In this document: positions 13,501 through 28,562 of the stretch, piece after piece
How the letters are laid out: each line of letters starts with the position of its first letter
Position numbering within the stretch: the first letter of the stretch is position 1
Assembly (NCBI GenBank): GCA_003991915.1
Contig: RQTK01000973.1
Span: 25,737-89,736 of the forward strand
From: Elysia chlorotica
Lineage: Eukaryota; Mollusca; Gastropoda; Plakobranchidae
Direction: 5' to 3'
Length of the DNA stretch: 64,000 nucleotides
The notes under the pieces: generated by a model
What the model saw: only the letters and a program-made list of their open reading frames with translations
What the model was told of the DNA's origin: nothing
The model's database searches: none
Made by a program: the position numbers and the translations under genes

Positions 13501-13986
13501 TTACCAGTGATTTCTAAAGCCCAATTTTTAATACATCCAGCTTCTATAACAATAGCGGTAAGTCCATTTTTCAAGAAACCCAGGTTTCTCTCTTTAACTA
13601 CATATGATTTACAAGGCAAGATTTCCACACACACACACAAAAAAAACAGTTTTCTTTCTGTAACGATATTATTATGATTTATAGATTTCTAAGAAACATA
13701 TATAAACAAGACACAGAAAATTAAATTTGAATTCAGTTGGTTGCTCAGCGTACACCGCGAAATTTACATCGGCTATATCTTGGACGGGCCCCAAGACTAA
13801 CGCCTGACAATTGTTCGTGCTACCAAACAGAGACTCCTGAAACAGTCGATTACATTATAAAGGACTGTGGATCTGTGGGAAGCTAACGGCATCTCCCCTG
13901 AAGTCTTCTAGTTTTCTGCCCCCCCCCCCCCAATCTCCACAAAAAAAACCCCACAAAAAAACAAACAAAAAGCGACAAAACAACAA

Positions 13987-14070
<84 letters not shown>

Positions 14071-14881
14071 AATACCTACTCATTGATAGCCCATCACGAC
14101 AGAAGGGTTTAGTTAAAACTTGACAAATTAAAGTCTTGTCATAAACCAGGATTGCCTACAACCAACTCCTCTCAAACACTTGATCCAAAAACCTTTCCAT
14201 ATCGTTTAAAAAGTACTAAAAAAAATAAAAAAAACAATAACAACAAAACAACGAATAAAACAACAACACCACAACAGCTTAAAAAATCTGAAGCCCTGAA
14301 ACAAAACAAAGAGAAATAAATAATCCAACGTGACTATAAACTACAAACAGAAGAGCTATTAAATTTGTTTCCTATACCAGCTTGTCAGTTACCTGAATAG
14401 TGCTTATCATCGCTGGCGTCCTCATCTCGCTTCTCTCCCTTGCGGAAGCGCCTCAAGCCGAAGTCGGTAAGCTTGGCCACCCAGCGCGAGTCAATCACGC
14501 AGTTACTGGCCTTTAGGTTGCCATGGACGCCAAGCTCGCTGTTGTGAAGGTATTGAAGACCCTGGAGGAGAGACGGAGGCGAAATCTTTGCAAATCAAAA
14601 TAATCTCCAAACTAATCTACATGTCTCTATCTGTAGGCTAGTCAGATACATTAACGAATTGGTTGGGGTCAGAACAAAATTGTCATGTCGTGACCAAATG
14701 TAATTTCCTAATGTCTGGAGGGGATGGTCGTGTCGAAAAAGGCAAACGTTTAAGAGGTTGCTAGAAGGTGTAAACAGTTTAAAGCGAAGATATCAACAAA
14801 AACATACAGGTAGACTAAAGGAGACCTGGAGAATAACAGTTTACTGGATAGGAATGGGTAGAATATGATGGAGGACAGATA

Positions 14882-14977
<96 letters not shown>

Positions 14978-15076
14978 TCTCTCTATCTCAAACCCGTACC
15001 AACAAATTGTCTACTCACAGTGGCGATATATCCACATCGATGAGGTCTGAAAGAGCGCCATCCTGCAGACCACCCC

Positions 15077-15137
<61 letters not shown>

Positions 15138-16925
15138 AAACCCGTAACAACATAGTGTCTACCCACCGTGGCGATGTCCACCGCGATGGAGAATTGGAAG
15201 AGCGCATCCAGGCGAATGTCCGAGTTGTTGAGCACGTCCTGCAAACTGCCCTTGCTGCAGTACTCCCACATGACGCTCACGTGAGGCGCCTCAGTGCATG
15301 CGCCGTAGAAGGTGGCCAGGTTCGTGTGCTTCAAAGACTTCATCTGGAAAGATCAATAGTTTTTTTCTAATCCCAGTATTGTATAAGTAAGGACAGAGAT
15401 TTTATCTGAGATGATCTGAGTTTTTTTTGGTTTATCTAACAGTGCTGGTTGGTTGCTTAACGTCAAACGTCAGCACTATAAAGTATACATTGTGGGCGGA
15501 CCCCAAGACCAATAATTTTACACGCTACCACAGAGAAACAGTGTGGTTAGACCTAGACTCCTGTCTCAGCGACCCATTTTGTAGGGATCGGTTAGTATAA
15601 TGTGCCCTTCTTAGGCTGGCTAGGCTGGGGTTGTGGGTTCCGTATGAAACCCTCTTGCTTCATCTTGAAGGGAAACACTCTAAATAAAAACTTTTCCCAC
15701 ACTCGAGTTAAAACGACAAATTTGGAGAAACTACAATATAAAGCACATGACAACCAAATCACGGAGAAGTCTAATAACGCGTGCTCAAGACGCCGCTTTG
15801 TTTCCCAATCCGAAGCGCTAGGAACAGGTGATAAAAATATCACAAGATGAGGTGAGATTTTCAGAAAGGTGTTACATTTTGACGAAAGCTGAAAGGGAGG
15901 AGGGGGGGGGGGTCAATAGAGATCCGAGCTCGAGACCCTGCTGGGTGAGCTAACTGACGACGGATGTTATACCTAAGGAAAGGGTTGTTTGAGAAATAGG
16001 ATTGGTTTCCAATGGTATATCCAACAAATACCAAAAAAAAAAACTGTGCGTTTTCCTCCGACTAAAAACTTTTATTTTAATCTGTTGTCGAAACGACAAC
16101 AATATAATTTATTTCTAACATAACAGAGTTGCCATTGAACCGCGAGCAGGTTAGGGCTTCAGATTACGTTTACAGTTGGGTTCTTTGAAGACATTTAAAC
16201 TTGATTTTTTTTTCATAGTTAAGAAAATAGAAGAGCCAAAGCTGCATTATTTGCTGATATCGTTGACGATAGGCCACACAGTTTTTCCGCCGGGCGCCCT
16301 AATAAAATCACGTTGCCTAGATAACACAGAAGAAAACTCTAAAACTTAGCATCTGAGAGCTTCGTGTTTGTTTGCTTACCATTTGCATCTCCTTCAGTAA
16401 TATCTTGTCCTCTTTGATCGATTTCTTGTTAATCTTTCTCACGCTGACAAGGTCGCCCCGATACCGCGCAACCTGAACAAAAACAAAAGTCTCAACATTA
16501 ACGTTGTAGGTACTGATATTTTACGGAGAAATAAAATTGACACGTTAGTGTGTTTGTAGACATCAACTCTGCCTAAGGATTTTGTGAGCCTTTCAAGCAA
16601 TAGTTCTCGAAATGAGAAATGCTTAAGGTGCAAACAGATTGAATAAATTAGAAAGATAACATTGAACATGCATATTATTAACTATGCGAAAATAATATTA
16701 TCTTGACAAAATATTGACATGTTGGTTTTTTTTTCAGACCATTCCTTGTTGAGCTAAGCCAATGTCTTCCAATTAAGTCGCGCAGTTGCTTATAAAACCT
16801 CATTTCCTATAATTATGTGGCACGGCAGCTTTCTCAGGGTCATCTGTGGGAGATTGGTGTCAATGTGCCTTTCTATGTTATCCAGCATTAATTAACACTT
16901 TCTAGTTTCCCGGTGAAATCCTATG

Positions 16926-16965
<40 letters not shown>

Positions 16966-17080
16966 AAGAGAGAGAACGATAGAGAGAACGAGAGATACAC
17001 TTAGATACACAACGAAACATATAATTATACAGACAGACAGAGAGAAAAAAGAGCTAGAGATCATGAAGGAGTGTGTGTGA

Positions 17081-17168
<88 letters not shown>

Positions 17169-18610
17169 CAGACAAACAGAAAGACAGACAGAAAGAGTGA
17201 CCAAGAAAAAGGACGAGTGAGAGCGAGGAAGTTAATGAAATCAAGACACAGAGATAAAGAGAGGGAGAGGAGGAGGAGGGTAGAGGTTGCGAGAGACAAA
17301 TTGACAGAGAGAAAGACGGAACCAGAACCAGAGAGAGACAGAGAGAGATACAGACAGACAGAGAGACAGAGACAGAGACATAGACATGGAAAGACAGAAG
17401 GAAAGAGAGACAGAGAGAGATACAGACATACAGAGAGACAGAGACAGAGACAGGGAAAGACAGAGGGAAAGAGAGACAGAGAGAGAGTGAGGAAGATTGA
17501 TTGATTGATTTGAAGTTTGAATTTGTTGGTCTTCTCCCCCTTTACAGATTACATGTATAATAGATCGATGTGTATCAACAAATATAACCAAGTTTTAACA
17601 TTACCAAAGATAGGAACATAGGAAAACAACATTGTTAAGACTAGCACTCAATCTTTTTTTAAATTACTACCTCTAATATTGAATGTGTAACATGAGATAG
17701 ATTCCAATTTTAGAATGAGGATAAATAAGTGTGTATATTAAGAAAATTCAAAATCAAAAGATATTTCTTGCAGATGTGCTAAGTTAGAAGCTCCTCATAA
17801 TTGCAATTTTTATCATCTATTTAATATATATTTGTCTTCGTCTCAAACTTAGATATGCGATCAAATCCAAACCGCTCCACCCTAAAATCCTAAATTTTAC
17901 AGTAAAAATACAAATGAGCCAGGTAATTTTTAGAGTAATAAAACTAATAACATCAACGCCTAATCAATTCCTAATTAACAGATCAGTTTCATATATTCAC
18001 AGCCCTGCTATTCATTTCCTGCTGTAGCCTACTGGCAATCAAAATGACACATTGTTTGATTCGCGTTTGGATTACGTTTCGTTGGTGATGTGTAGATCTA
18101 TAGTTTAATCAACCACTCATGCTAAAAGCAACTTGGGTCGAAAACAAACAACGCGAAGAGAGTGTCTACAGCAAAACGAAAACAGCAAGAACGTATCAGC
18201 TATAAATCTAGATCTAGATCTAATGATAATGGCCCAGCCGCACCGCCTCAACCGATACCGGATCAACGATTAGCCTTATTCTATAAAATTAATTATTTTC
18301 AAAATGTTATAAACATAGGACCCCTTGACCAAAGATGTGTTCACTGTCAAGCATTAAAATTTAAAGGTGAAACAAAAGCGTTTTGTTGCCCCAATGGGGC
18401 ATAGAGAATTTATTTCATAACAAAAGTTCTACAAGCAAACATTTTCTAGAAAATATAAGACAGTACAATTCCATCTTTCAAATGATGTCAACGCAGTGAA
18501 GGCACGAAACGTCGTATACTCAGAAGTGCTGAACTAATCAATGTAAGTGTAAGTTCGAAGAGCAGGGCATTGGTTAGTTAGGACATGTAATTCATCTTTT
18601 TCGTTTTACA

Positions 18611-18698
<88 letters not shown>

Positions 18699-21600
18699 AA
18701 GAGAGAGGTGTGGATAGATAGACAGACATTAAGGGGAGAGACAGAGACATATAGAAGAACAGAGAGGGGGAAAGACAGAGACAGAGAGGGAGAGACAGAA
18801 AGAAAAAGAGACAAAGAGAGAGAGAGGAAAAACCAGAAAGAAAATAAAAAGAGATAAAGAGAAACTGAGACAGAGACTCACAGAGAGACAGATTGAACGC
18901 GACAGAGAAAGACTGCATGGAGCCAGAGAGAGAGAAACAGCGTCATACCAGAGTGAACATCTGGGCTATCATCAGCATGTTGTCCCGCCTGGCAAGAGAC
19001 GTGTTGGCGCTGCTGCAAGACTCATTGTCCGATGTGTCCTGTAGCTCCGGCAAGCCATCAGCCGTCACGTTCTGGCCAGGAAAAAACTGTTCAAAGAAAG
19101 CGCAATTGTGGAAGCAAGCAGAGTGAACCAGGCTCAAGTCGGAAATCTAACTTTTTTAGTTACTTATAGTGTGTTAAGAAGTATCATATGCACTCTAAGA
19201 GATTGAAAATACTACAACTCTATCATTTCTAGAACAAGAAATATATGTTTTTATTTAAAAACGACCAAAGTAGAAATATGGTATTTTTCTATGTCTAGCT
19301 CAAAGCGTATACCAGCGACCTGTGTCTGTTTGGCTATGATTGCCCTGTGGAGCTGGATAGGCCACACACTTTGACATCATGCCTGGAGTGGAATCCCCAA
19401 GGAAAAAGAAAAGTTGGCCGCCCAAAGAAGACTTTGCGTCAAAACGCCTATGCTGAGATAAGATCCGCCAGTATTACTACATGGGCCGAGCTGAAGAGGA
19501 CCAGCCACAACTGAGGTGGGTGGAGGGGAGTTTGTGTAACCTTATGTTCTACAATAAATCAGACGGCTTAAACTTAACTAAACTAAAACAGTTATATGTA
19601 GGATATTAATGTCATTCAGTTTAGCGTCCGTTAGGTTCCAAAAGAAGATTCTGCCACAACTTAATGTGCTGCCACAAAGAGACAGGGCTGGAAAACCAGG
19701 ACTGCTGTCTCAACCGCTCACTGACCCAACTAGTGGAGGGGAAATTCCGACGAATGAATTTACCAATCGTTGGACCGAATCTATACCTCCCATTTGAGAG
19801 CCAAACGATCTACCATTTAAGACAGATCTTTGTGATTTCCGACTTCCGACTTGACGCGAAAAAGTTAAGTTCTTTCGTGGGTTTAAATCTCCTAGGTACC
19901 CGCGGAGAATCCAATGCATGTATGAAGATGAAACTGCAAAGCGGTGTATCCGGAACTTACACTGACCAACCAATAGGAAAAAAGACGTTCCAATCGAGAA
20001 TCGAACCAGTAACGTTTGAGTGTAAGCAATTGCGCCCATCGACTGAGCTACCTGACCACAGCCTCCTTCTCCCCATCCTGGTGAAGAAATTAACCATTGC
20101 CTGCTTTTTTTCTGAAAAAAAAAACCCTAAAAATTCCATCTATAGGAAAACTTTGAATGCTTCTGTTTGTGATGCTTTTCACACATGAAATGGATTTATA
20201 AATTGTGAAAACACGAACATTATGTAAAAAAACGTAGAAAAAAAGAACATGTTTGTTTTTCTTCGTTGATACAAGTTCTAGGATGCAAAAAGTAAAGAAA
20301 GAATGCAGGCCTAACAACTTTTTTTTAAAAACAAACGTTAACAGTGTTGACAAAAGAAGGTTTTGCATGTAGCCATTTGCAAACATGAGCTATGCCTCAA
20401 ACAATGTTGTCGAGTCGAGGCAAGAAAAATCACAATAGATGTATAAAAAATGTAGAAATCATCAATGTTCATCATTCTGAGTTTGTTTTTATGGCTCGTC
20501 AGCACGGTGACGGCTTTCCATTATTCTGAGAGTAGCACAGCTTCTAAATTATTTTTTCTTTGCGTCCACAGTTGTGTACCCCGATTACCGGAAATAGCAA
20601 TATACCTTATAATTTACTCAAGTATTAATATTAGTGGTGTTTTGACAATATTTAAAGTCTGTGTACTTTGCGACTCAAATTAAGATGCTGTATGTAATTT
20701 CGTTAAGGCGATATTTAAAGCACTATGAGGATACATATAAAAGTGTGCTGTGATGTCATACGTGTTGGCTAAGAGGTCCTCTGGAGACGTCAAAGTCAAG
20801 GACGGAGTACTTGATCTTCCACCGCGTCTCGTAGAGTGCCTTCTCCTTCCTCCACCACCTGAGAATGACGGGGAAAGAAACTTAGTATTGTTAACAAAAT
20901 CCGTCACTATGGTGACAAGATCATACAATAAATAAAACATTTGTTGGCTATACAAATTACACTTTAAATCGCCTAAAACTGAGGAAAGCAGAAACACATT
21001 GCTGCAGAAACTTATTTGTCAATCCAGGCAGAGAAGTCTTATGAAATCCCACAAGACGGACCTTGAGTCAAGGAAGTAAGTAATATGAATATAATAGTTA
21101 TAGTTATAAGATTGTTGATCTTAACAATTAGAAATATTGTATCAAATCTAACTGATTTAACTTTGCGTTGTTTACATACCGTATCAACAAACAAAAATTA
21201 AGACAAAATACTAAAAATAGCTGACCAAATAATTTTGAATTGGTTGACTTTTACATTATAACTGTAATCTTTAATTGAAGAAAAAAAAAGATACAATTGT
21301 CATAATTTCAAGCCTTGTTTTACCTGAAGATGAGGGAGAAGGCAATCACTGCAGCAAGCATGACGACCACAACAACGGGAGTGATAACTTGTAGAGCAAG
21401 GTGATCTAAGGGGGGATTTGGGGAAGAAAGAGATATCAAACTTTTGATGCATGTATAAATAAAAATATAATACTTGATACTCCGTTCTCTAAACGGAAAA
21501 ATTATTTAGGAAAATCGCATTTAATGAGAATGATTACATTGAGAATAATCCGGTATAGGAGACCAAATTAGCATGACATTCCATAAATGTTATTAGGGGA

Positions 21601-24600
21601 CGAAAAGTTGTTAAGCAAAACGTGTATAAGATTAAAATAATTTTTGTTTTAAAGAGACATAGAAAATGCCATGCGGTAGTATTTAATGAACGTGACCACA
21701 TAGTTTAATGATAGTAATCCGGGATCGGAAACAAATGAACATATCCCAGAAAAATATAGGGGATGAGGACGGGACTGTATATAGGCCTACACATTTTAAT
21801 TATGAAGGCTATAGAGTAGAATATCGCTAAAGAAAATTATTACATTTGTAATACGCACGTTATATATAATATTTGTGTCAAAATATTACTATACGCACTA
21901 AATTTATGTGTTTTTGTATCAATAAAATCATTTTAATCAAGCCCCGGAATAGAGCAAAATTCTCTCCCAGATTAACGTTTTCTAGCTCTCAAGAAAAAAT
22001 TATTATACACGTTATGAAATATCAATTTAAGATATATGCAGCGTTTACGTTCATTCTTGGATTAGAAGCACTATACTAAATACGAGGGGTGTTCATTATG
22101 TCCTTAGCTTGACCTTGAAGCAGTTGTACTAGAGTAAAGAAATTTTGTGGGTAGCTAGATCATCTATGTTGAACACGGCATGCAAAATTTGAATCTAGGG
22201 GATAAGGACGGGACTGTATATAGGCCTACACATTTTAATTATGTAGGCTATAGAGTAGAATATCGCTAAAGAAAATTATTACATTTGTAATACGCACGTT
22301 ATAATTGTAGTATTTGTGTCAAAATATGACTATACGCACTATAATTATGTGTTTTTTGTTTCAATAAAATCATTTTAATCAAGCCCCCGAAGAGAGCACA
22401 ATTCTCTCCTATTTTCTAGCTCTCAAGAAAAATTATTATACACATTATGAAATATCAATTTAAGATATATGCAGCGTTTACGTTCATTCTTTGGGTAGAA
22501 ATACGGTACTAAATATATAGTGCGTAAAGCAGAATTTCGACAGAAACGCTATAGTTCGTATGGACAGCTCTAGGCAAAAAGTTAAAAGGAAACGGCCTAG
22601 GTTCCGGGCATGGAAACCATAATTATAACCTTACGGAGGAAAATAACCAAATCGTCAAAAAGACTGGTCTAGGCCTGGCACTACGGTGCTTGCACATAAA
22701 TGTATTCTAAACCAGGGAAGGGAAACCAGATGTGTAGATTATAAAGTTACAAAGACAAAAACCCAATAAGTTAAAAAAAAATGTTTTCCAGGGCCTAGGA
22801 TTATGCACATTTTTATATTCTGGACATTTCTCACGGAGCATTTATGTCTAGATCTCAATAGCCAAAACAAAAAGAATAAGTACAAAATATTATGCCTATT
22901 TAGATCTATAATTATCTAGATCTAGATGTTTACGATGTGGAGTACGATGTGAAGTACCGTGTTGAGAAAGGTTTCGCAAAAAACAACAACTACACAACAA
23001 CAAACAAATATTATTATTTAGGGGTTAGCCCAAAAAACTTTGTCGCTATAGTCTCAAAAACGAAGATATCAGTATTGTCCAAATTCGGCATGGTGATTGG
23101 TACTTATAAAACGCTAACGATGGTCAGGATTGCAAATAAAATAATGCTTGATTTTTTTGTTACATCATAAAATACACATGATAATACAAATTTAAAAACA
23201 GAAATTTCGATAAGCTGTCTCGTGACGAGCAGACCCCTTACTACTTTGATATAAGTGTGGTACATGATATGAAGTTTCGCAGAGTCACAAATACGGTATA
23301 AAAGTAATCAAACAATGTACACAGCCAAGACAAAACAATATGTCCCTTTCCATTACCATAACAACAAGCTTAAAAAGTGTTCATATTTAAAAGCTCGACG
23401 CGCGTAAGTAAAATACCTTCCCGATTACTGTTCCATCAAATTTAGAATACTTAAGTTTCCTTGAACTCGCCGTCGTATTGCGCTTGACAAACACACATTT
23501 TTTCGGAAAGAAAATGGATGCTCTATGTACACTTCAAAAAGGCTGTTTGTCTTCTGCGAAAATCCATATCTTGCGAGTGTGACGTGTGTGTGTGTGTGTG
23601 TGTGTGTGTCTTTTTTGTTATTGTGTACAATATCTACATTTTGTGATACGCCCTTAGAGACAAAATACTAACCAAAAACGTGCATCACTAACTCGAGGAC
23701 AAAAACACAATCAGATCAAAGTTGGTTTGTAAATGTTAGATCTAGCTAGAATGTACGAGTATATTTCTTAGGATTTTGTGTAAGAATAGATCTATCTGGA
23801 ATTCGTGATCCAGAATTTGAAAATTGATCTTAGTGAAGATCTACATTTTGTGATTAGGCCGTAGAGACAAACAATGCCACTAAAAAAACTTGTAGCTCTA
23901 ACTTCAATAACAAAAAGACAATCGGATAAGAGAGACTGTAACCATAATACATCTGTTCCTGCTGAAGATGTACAAACTGAAGCTGTAACTGATGAGCCAC
24001 CACGTCTACGTTTTTGAAAATGACAATGTAGGGTGTGCAAGACATTCGAATCTATATGTGTGTGAAAATGTTTAAAATGATTCTTTCTGTTGAACACATC
24101 TGAAAGTTCTACAACTCAGAAAATGTAATAGATATCTCCGGTGAGTTTATAAATGTCAAAAGATGTACTCGGCTTTAGAAAAATAAGTAGACCACAGAGT
24201 TCTGCTCCTTTTGTTTCATAAATTAACGGTTAGAAGTTATGAATTCTAAAGGTGTCAGTTCACTGGACCAAAAAAAAAAACAGAGCTGCATTCATATAGA
24301 ATTTAAAGAAGATCGGTGCAGCAGTTAATCGTTTAGAGGTGAGCAAAAATCGATCTTTTTTGTTGTAATATAGATGGTTCCAAGCATCGGTCACAGACAA
24401 ATAGTTAACAAGTAAGGATATGGAAGCGCCCTAGACCGTATTAATTAGGACCATGGGACATGGGCGCCTATATAAACATCAGTTTTATGGATTACCGACT
24501 GGTGAATCACGCGATGGGCAAGTAAGTCATGGACAGCTTGACTGGTTGGTCATTTTCTTAATGTCCAGCGACAGAGAATAGGCGATATCACAGACGGATC

Positions 24601-27600
24601 TTAGGACTAACGACAATTTGACGTGCCGATCTCAGCCGCCCACATTATTCTGACCAATTAGTAGAGGACGAAACCCGACGAGTGTTTTTGTCTAGATGTC
24701 TCTGAGGCAGTTTTAATGAATCTGAAAATTAACCAACATGTGCGCGGAGAGGTGTAGAGTAGTAAAATAATGTAGTCTGTAAGAAGAAAAGGAGCTTCCA
24801 GGAAAATCAATACGCCACAACGTATATAAAATTGTTATTTTTACAAATTGTTGTAGGGATAAACTCGAATGAAAGAATTGAAAGACTGGATACAATAAAG
24901 TAGGGGTAGGGAGAAAGTAGGCAGGAAGTTTCTGAAGGAACATAAATAAAAAAAGAATAATTAGGAATCAGCATTCTACATTAAAGTTCTTTGGTGTACT
25001 TTAATAATTCATGTGTTGTTTCTTTGTTGTTGTTATTGTTGTTGGGAATGTCCACCTTTTGTTCCGTCACACCTTAGACAGATAGACAGTTTCAAGTCGG
25101 CTACAGTAGTTCATACAAAATGTATCCTTGAAAAAATGTAGATATAACGAATCATTTGCTTGGAGCATAGAGTGCTGAAACCTAAATCACTGTCGGAAAA
25201 AGACAGCAAAGAAAACTAAATCTTAATAACTATTTTGCAACAGCATTAGGACATAAAAAGAACTGGTATAAAAGATTCCTATCTAAAATCAAAGCAACGT
25301 AGATGGAGAAAGAAATAAAGGAAGAAATAAAGAGAGGGACAATGACAAAGAGAAAGATAGATTATTGTTATTTATCAATGTCATAAGATTGTTGAAACTT
25401 TAAAAAAAGCGATACTAAGAAAAAAAATAACCAAAGCAATTTTAAATTTTATGTTTGAGAAATGGTAGCGGATACTAGTTTTTGACGCTCTCAAAATAAA
25501 TTACATGGACACACTATTCTCTCCTGGGATTGTGGTAATGTAATTTTCGCGTAAAATGTCATTAAATTGACAGTCATTTCACATTAATTTAAAGTATAAA
25601 AAGGGAAGCTAACCTGTTGGTATTGGGTTAGAAATGGAAAAAGCCCCAGGGAAAAAAGATATTGGCAAGTTACGCCCACGGGAATATGAGCATTTTTTTT
25701 TGTTAAAGATCCGTCGAAGGATTTCACATTTAAAGATGCCTCAAAGGATTTCACATTTCCCCAAACAGTATTTGTTTCAAAGAGTGCAATAACTTTTTTT
25801 TTAGTCTAGAAAATAAATTTCATCAGCACATTAATATAGCTATCGGTTGGCCGTTTGGTAGTCATCCAAATTACTGGCAACAGTCGTGTACGTATTCTTA
25901 AAGCTCCGACAGAGAACAAAATACCTTAACAGAGAAGAGCATCATGATCTTTGCATGATGGAAGATTTCGAATCATTGTCTTTGTTCATACAAGTCACAA
26001 GATTTTTTCAGTGCTCAGAAAAAAAATGATGGAATAAAGTACAAAGAACAAAACAACAATCAACTAAATATGAAGTGAAGACAAAATTGACGGCCCGCGA
26101 GTTATTGTAAAACCTCAACTTTATGCGAACCACGCAGTTGCGATTTGTCTGTCACAGAATGAGATAAACGAAGAGAATTTCCTATTGCCGAGATTTTCTT
26201 TTCAATTCATCGCGAAATAGATTTAGCTGACTACGTTATATCTTATTGATACAAAAGAAAAGAAAATTTTTATTTTATAACTTCGCCAAAGTAGAATCAG
26301 AAAACGCTGAGGGCCCTGAGGTTCACAATGGCTGTCTTATCAGAACATCATCAACTCATTTGTGAGAACAATTTCTGTGTATAAAGATTGTCTGGCGCAA
26401 GCCGCAGGCTCTGGTTTTAAAATAACAGAACATTTCTGATCCCATTAAGCTGTTCCATCTCTTTTCCAAGAGAAAGTTGTTGTTTTTTTACTCTTTCTCT
26501 CTGTCACGAGGTAGGCAAATTCACCTAATAATTGAGCTTTCCCATTATTTTCACGAATGAAAAAAACAACAACCCATCAGTATCATTCTGTAGTTACGGA
26601 AGTACAAGATTACCAAGCAAGACAGTGTTCAACACTGTATTATTACTGTTTGTTAAAATTAATGTGTTTATACCAAGTTAGCCTAAACAAGGAATATTGT
26701 GAACCGCAATTTCATGGGTTGTTAACGAAGCGTCGACTGATCAAATGGTTGTTTTCATTAAGTTTACACCTGGTAATAACAAAAAGTATACCAATCTCTC
26801 AAGTGGAGTGATGGGTCCACCGCATCAGTATAGATAAAAATGTAAGATGAAAATTGAATGTAAGATAGTTAAGATATCTAATACATCGATTTGAGTAACA
26901 AAACTAATGTTACTTCCAACTACTATTAGGGGTTATATAGGAATGGTTTGTAAGTTCGAACACATCAGTTCGCTTTAGCAAATTTATAGCGTTTTACAGC
27001 AATCAATAACAAATGCTTGAAATGTATTTAGTATAGAAACAAGAATTTGAGCATATGACTGATGTGCGACTTATTTAAAAAAAAAGCAAAAAAACAATAA
27101 TCCATTAGTTACGAAATGTTTGTATTTTCTACTCTTAGAGTGCCAATAAGTAACGCCACGCAGTGGAAATGGGGACACTGCTTTCTCTACTAATTGTTTA
27201 ATGGCGGGTTAATTCACCTTGTTGTTGACACAGTGTTATTTGTTTGATTAGTGGAACTGTTTACCATTCCCGTGGGTACTGGGGCAGGCTTCAGAGATAG
27301 ATCGAACGAACCCACCGCTCACTAGGGCTATCTACAGAAAAAAAACCCCAAGAGTGACTGTAATTACCATTGATTTGACGGGAAGGCACAGATAAATCAG
27401 GATGTCGGCACACTCTTTGATTCTAAGTCAGAACAAACAAGATTAAAGCGCTGCTCCGATTAAACACTATGTGCTGTCCATCAGCGAATAAATGAGTTTC
27501 GGACTGCATTGTTTGGTGGATACCTGACAGGAGATCTTATCGCTGTAAAGGTCAGCATAGTCCGACCAGCTTCAGTTAGATAATGCCATTTCTGCGACTA

Positions 27601-27871
27601 TTTCTGGACACTTACACTGACTAGACATATAATTATATTGGTTTTTTCTCGAATATAATTGGATTAGATTTTCTCGAGGCGTGGACTTACTACCACACTA
27701 TGACGTTAGATCGAGGCAAAGGAGAATATTGAGAGAAGACTTGTACCTCATAACTGATACGAAACTATGCCAACAAATAAATAACCTCCAAGGTTAAAAC
27801 CTACTCAGATAACTTCTTTTAAGAGACTATGTTTCCATTCACTTCATTTCTCTCTCCATCTTTCTATCTCG

Positions 27872-27920
<49 letters not shown>

Positions 27921-27986
27921 TCGTTCCTTTCTAAGTGTAGTTATTGTTCGGCCTTTTAAGAGACTAGTAAATTCTATGCAACTTTA

Positions 27987-28049
<63 letters not shown>

Positions 28050-28518
28050 GTATTCCTTCTCTCGTGACAGATAGTGTAATTATTGGTGCGCTCAGAGGAA
28101 ACGACTAATTCTCTTTAGTAACATAATAAGACCAAAGATGAAGTTGCGGTGCACTGACAGATCATCAAAGTGGTGGGAGAAAACGATACTTTTTACGCTA
28201 ATGAAATAGTAACGCTCTATCTAATTTTTGCCTCACGCCGGAAGGCAAAAGAGGTGATAAAAGGCAATTAAACAGTGCATCAATAACTATCTGTTTGTAA
28301 TCGAAGTCTAGTACATTATCATTGTTATTCAATGTCAATAGGCGTGCGTGATCTGTACTTAAAGTGCCCTCTCAAGAACTTAAGTTCTGCATCTATTCAT
28401 TAATGGACGCCCCTTTCATATTGTCATTGTACAACGCCTCTTAGATTCCGTTTTATTTGATTTTTGGCTTCTCAATTTCTTAATGAGCCAAACGATAACT
28501 GAAGGTTCATTATCATCA

Positions 28519-28562
<44 letters not shown>

